Of a DNA stretch of 64,000 bases, positions 61,349 through 64,000 are shown in pieces (position 1 is the stretch's first letter; each line of letters starts with the position of its first letter). A program made the position numbers and the translations under genes. Source of the stretch: Rhodococcus sp. HNM0563 (GTDB lineage Bacteria > Actinomycetota > Actinomycetes > Mycobacteriales > Mycobacteriaceae); contig NZ_JAASAF010000003.1 in NCBI RefSeq assembly GCF_012726195.1, forward strand, positions 526,361 through 590,360, written 5' to 3'. The notes under the pieces are model-generated. The model saw only the letters and a list, made by a program, of their open reading frames with translations. It ran no database searches and was not told where the DNA came from.

Positions 61349-61478
61349 CATTATTGTCCGGCGCGCGAGCATGAACCAGACGTTCCGGACACCGCCCCTT
61401 CCCCCTGCACAGTTGCCGCACACGACCCCGCGCCACGGGGCATCATTGATCTCACGAGAGCCGACCGGGAGGGGTTCG

Positions 61479-62588
61479 ATGACGGTGGAGGACACCGCGG
61501 CCGACACGGAGGCCGTCGACGTCGTCGTGATCGGCGCCGGGCAGGCCGGGCTGTCGTCCGCGTACTACCTGCGTCGATTCGGTGTCCGCCCCGAAACCGG
61601 CTTCGTCGTCCTGGACCGCTCCTACGGACCGGGCGGAGCGTGGCAGCACCGATGGCCGTCACTGACGTTGAGCACCGTCAACGGCGTCCACGATCTACCC
61701 GGGTCGTCGTTCGAGGACATCGTCGGTTCCGACGCCGGCCTCGTCCCCGCGTCCACGGCTGTGCCGGAGTACTACGCGGACTACGAAGAGCGGTTCGAAC
61801 TGCCGGTGCACCGCCCGGTCCGGGTGACGGTGGTCTGCGATCGCGGCGACCACCTGCGCATCGAAACCGACTCCGGCGTCTACACCGCCCGGGGCATCAT
61901 CAACGCCACCGGAACCTGGGAACATCCCTTCGTCCCGTGGTATCCCGGAGCCACCCGCTTCCGCGGGCGTCAGCTGCACACCAAGGACTATCGCTCCGCC
62001 GACGAATTCGTCGGCAAACACGTCCTGGTCGTCGGCGGAGGCATCTCGGCAGTGCAGCTACTCGACGAGATCTCCCGCGTCACGAGAACCACCTGGACCA
62101 CCCGTCGCGAACCCGCTTGGCGCACCGAGGAATTCAGCCCAGAAATCGGTCGGGCCGCGGTCGCACTGGTCGAGGACCGTGTGCGACGAGGTATGCCGCC
62201 CGGCTCCGTCGTCTCCGTCACCGGACTGCCGGTGACCCCGGCGATCCGGGCCGCCCGCCAGCGCGGCGTCCTCGAGCGGCAGCCCATATTCTCGGAGATC
62301 ACCGAGACCGGCGTCCAGTGGCCCGACGGATCACAACTCGACGTCGATGTCATCCTGTGGTGCACAGGATTTCGCAGCTCTCTCGATCACCTCGCGCCGC
62401 TGGACCTGCGCAACCCCGGCGGCGGGATCACCTTGACCGGACGACTCGCGACCCAGGTCGAGAATGATCCCCGAATCCACCTGGTCGGCTACGGTCCGTC
62501 GGCGTCCACCATCGGCGCCAACCGTGCGGGGCGCGCAGCGGCTCGCGAACTCGTCGACCATCTGGAGGCGGAGGCGCACGCGACGTGA
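61479..62588 (+). CDS. FAD/NAD(P)-binding monooxygenase-like oxidoreductase
   Basis: A 369-residue flavoprotein. The FAD-binding Rossmann motif is VVVIGAGQAGLSSAYYLRRF near 16-35, followed by GGAWQHRW, and the second dinucleotide motif is HVLVVGGGISAVQLLDEISR near 186. The late VILWCTGFRSSLDHLAPL is the ATG/CTG-type motif of flavin monooxygenase and YUC/CzcO-like families. The substrate is unknown. GGAGGGG stands about five bases before the ATG at 61479; the upstream in-frame extension is Pro-rich and unlike the family. Its TGA overlaps the protease GTG. Confidence 0.88.
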   Translation: MTVEDTAADTEAVDVVVIGAGQAGLSSAYYLRRFGVRPETGFVVLDRSYGPGGAWQHRWPSLTLSTVNGVHDLPGSSFEDIVGSDAGLVPASTAVPEYYADYEERFELPVHRPVRVTVVCDRGDHLRIETDSGVYTARGIINATGTWEHPFVPWYPGATRFRGRQLHTKDYRSADEFVGKHVLVVGGGISAVQLLDEISRVTRTTWTTRREPAWRTEEFSPEIGRAAVALVEDRVRRGMPPGSVVSVTGLPVTPAIRAARQRGVLERQPIFSEITETGVQWPDGSQLDVDVILWCTGFRSSLDHLAPLDLRNPGGGITLTGRLATQVENDPRIHLVGYGPSASTIGANRAGRAAARELVDHLEAEAHAT

Positions 62589-63679
62589 CGGGACGCGGGG
62601 GGTCGGCGCTGCTGGTGGCGTTCGTCGCCACCGCGAGCCTGCTCGTGAGCGCACCCGCCGTCGTCGAGGTCGGCTCACCGGCTCCCGCACCCGTCGCGGC
62701 ACCCGCGCCGCCACCCCCGCCCCCGCTGTCGTTCGACGAGCTCGCCGCCCGGACCGAATCAGTGGTGGTCAACATCGACGCGAGCCGAGGGTGGAGCGGC
62801 GTCGCGGGCACGGGCATCGTCCTCACCCCCGACGGCGTGACACTGACCAATCATCACGTGGTGAGCGGCGCCACCGAGATCACCGCAGTCAGTCCCGCGA
62901 CCGGGCTGATCTACGACGTCGTCGTCACCGGCTACGACCCCACCCGAGACATCGCGGTCCTGCAGCTCGGCGCGGCGCACGACCTGCCGGTCGCTACCCT
63001 CGCCGACGCGCCACCCGAAGTCGGATCCCTGGTCACCGCCTTCGGCAATGCCGACGGCGGTGGCGTCGTCGTCGCAGCACCGGGCACCGTCGTCGCCCAC
63101 GACCGCAACGTCGTGGTGCGTGACTCCACCGACGGATCGCGCCACCGGCTCACCGGCATGCTCCAGACCGACGCGGCAATCCGCCCCGGCGATTCCGGTG
63201 GGCCTCTCGTCGACGAGTTCGGTGTGGTCGTGGGGGTCAACACCGCGGGTTCGGTCTTCCCCGACCCGTCGGAAACCATCGGGATCGACACCAGCGGAGC
63301 ACCCTCCGAGGCGTACGCGGTGCCGATCAGCGAGGCGCTCGATGTACTGGAGCAGGTGCGAAGCGGGGTCGGTTCCGAGACCGTTCATGTGGGCCCCACC
63401 CCGCAGCTCGGCGTCAGCGTCACCACCGCTCGCTCCGACGGTGGCGACCGGGGCGCCGAGGTGCTGTGGGTCTCGTACGGCTCTCCCGCCTACCACGCCG
63501 GCCTCGAAACAGGCTTCGTGATAATCGCTTTCGATGGCGCGCCGGTCTCCTCCACCAACGATCTCGAGGATGCGCTGCGCCGGCACCGGCCGGGCGATCG
63601 GGTGCGGGTCGAATGGATCGACGAGGCAGGAGTTTCGGGCTCCACCGACCTGACGCTCGAAGCGGGCCCCGTCCGCTGA
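62585..63679 (+). CDS. Secreted HtrA/DegP-like S1C serine protease with PDZ domain
   Basis: A 364-residue exported trypsin-like protease. The signal peptide (about 1-25, ALLVAFVATASLLVSAPAVV) and a Pro/Ala linker precede the catalytic domain: His in TLTNHHVVSGATE near 95, Asp in DPTRDIAVLQLG near 122, and Ser in IRPGDSGGPLVDEFG near 207. A C-terminal PDZ domain (about 275-360) has SPAYHAGLETGFVIIAFDGA. It should act in the envelope on misfolded or regulatory substrates. The GTG at 62585 overlaps the monooxygenase stop (GTGA), so the genes are coupled. Confidence 0.92.
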   Translation: MTGRGGSALLVAFVATASLLVSAPAVVEVGSPAPAPVAAPAPPPPPPLSFDELAARTESVVVNIDASRGWSGVAGTGIVLTPDGVTLTNHHVVSGATEITAVSPATGLIYDVVVTGYDPTRDIAVLQLGAAHDLPVATLADAPPEVGSLVTAFGNADGGGVVVAAPGTVVAHDRNVVVRDSTDGSRHRLTGMLQTDAAIRPGDSGGPLVDEFGVVVGVNTAGSVFPDPSETIGIDTSGAPSEAYAVPISEALDVLEQVRSGVGSETVHVGPTPQLGVSVTTARSDGGDRGAEVLWVSYGSPAYHAGLETGFVIIAFDGAPVSSTNDLEDALRRHRPGDRVRVEWIDEAGVSGSTDLTLEAGPVR

Positions 63680-63686
63680 TACCCGA

Positions 63687-63745
63687 TCGAGCATGCAGTT
63701 CTCGTCGCATTCTTCGAGAGGAGGCGACGAAAACTGCACGCTCGA
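63687..63745 (+). terminator. Long imperfect stem-loop after the protease gene
   Basis: Arms of 22 bases at 63687-63708 and 63724-63745 pair with two mismatches around a 15-base loop, starting eight bases after the stop. The arms contain TGCAGTT and AACTGCA. It probably terminates the two-gene unit. Confidence 0.6.
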
Positions 63746-63813
63746 CGACGAAATTCGGTTGCCGACCCCCGTCCGACCGGCCGACACTACGGAAGGCAGG
63801 ACGGAGGAACAAC

Positions 63814-63978
63814 GTGCACGACACTACCGCGCGGTGGGCTCGCGGGCCGGCTCGTCCATTCCGGTGGCAGCAGTACCGGGCACTGGTCCTCACGTTGTCG
63901 CTGGGAATGCTCGCGGCGGGCATGGGCGTTCCCCCCGAGATGTGGACACCAATACCTATGCGGCGGAAGCCATCATAG
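63814..63978 (+). CDS. Possible small protein of unknown function
   Basis: A 54-residue candidate starting at GTG 63814, with GGAGG six bases upstream, and ending at TAG 63976-63978. One hydrophobic helix is predicted (about 20-37, YRALVLTLSLGMLAAGMG), preceded by a basic stretch RWARGPARPFRWQQ and ending in a Pro/Arg tail. The good ribosome site supports it, but it is short, has no recognised family and is near the window edge, so it may instead be the start of a broken gene. Confidence 0.4.
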   Translation: MHDTTARWARGPARPFRWQQYRALVLTLSLGMLAAGMGVPPEMWTPIPMRRKPS

Positions 63979-64000
63979 TCGATCTCTGCTCGAACTCGAT

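Noticed and set aside
1..64000. CRISPR arrays, insertion sequences, prophage or secondary-metabolite clusters
   Set aside because: No regularly spaced repeats, transposase, integrase, phage structural, NRPS or PKS sequences were seen on reading either strand.

Overview
The window is GC-rich actinobacterial chromosome. Its gene content points to the Mycobacteriales, most likely Rhodococcus or a close relative. Many genes have direct counterparts in one part of the M. tuberculosis chromosome: the AroQ-delta chorismate mutase (Rv0948c type), pgi (Rv0946c), an Fpg-like glycosylase (Rv0944), three-domain LigD (Rv0938), and the block echA6 / NAPE-PLD-like hydrolase / ctpE / Rv0909-like / Rv0910-like (Rv0905 to Rv0910). 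GTG starts and 4-base GTGA or ATGA overlaps between co-directional genes are common. No prophage, insertion sequence, integrase or CRISPR array was seen.

Layout. 1-6.6 kb: central metabolism (chorismate mutase, semialdehyde dehydrogenase, pgi, ApbE-like, TetR + AidB-like acyl-CoA dehydrogenase). 6.7-12.5 kb: six minus-strand genes in a row, made of two dynamin-like GTPases (IniA/IniC type), a membrane-anchored Hsp70-like ATPase, a protein with six calcium-loop motifs, a small acidic protein and an ECF sigma factor. 12.6-15.8 kb: carboxylesterase, cupin, and the folA-thyA pair. 15.9-20.2 kb: a probable operon of glycosylase, TDT transporter, hydrolase and a DosS/DevS-type haem-GAF histidine kinase. 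The DevR-type regulator lies tail-to-tail with the kinase.

20.2-30.7 kb reads as a hypoxia/nitric-oxide neighbourhood: devR, an Acg-type nitroreductase with a good DosR-like box, two tandem-domain universal stress proteins, an LLM flavin oxidoreductase, and an NsrR-Hmp pair. It is interrupted at 22.3-25.9 kb by an accessory stretch holding a large uncharacterised protein, a small membrane protein and about 850 bases without a convincing gene. 30.8-36 kb: M28 peptidase, GCS2-type ligase, secreted M23 peptidase and tRNA-Arg(CCT). 36-42 kb: iron-regulated siderophore-interacting protein, small secreted and membrane proteins, LuxR-type regulator, LigD (no Ku in the window) and an Rv0910-like SRPBCC protein.

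42-50 kb: two sodium/solute symporters with small membrane partners, a LytS/LytTR two-component system and a Na+/H+ antiporter. 50-55 kb: two Rv0909-like small proteins, CtpE-type P-ATPase, NAPE-PLD-like hydrolase and EchA6-like protein. 55-64 kb: a second Acg-like protein, a heterodimeric ABC exporter pair, an SPFH protein with a ribbon-helix-helix partner, and a flavin monooxygenase translationally coupled to a secreted HtrA-like protease.

All functional calls come from reading the sequences by eye. No database search was run, and start codons were chosen from Shine-Dalgarno spacing, overlaps and remembered family N-termini.
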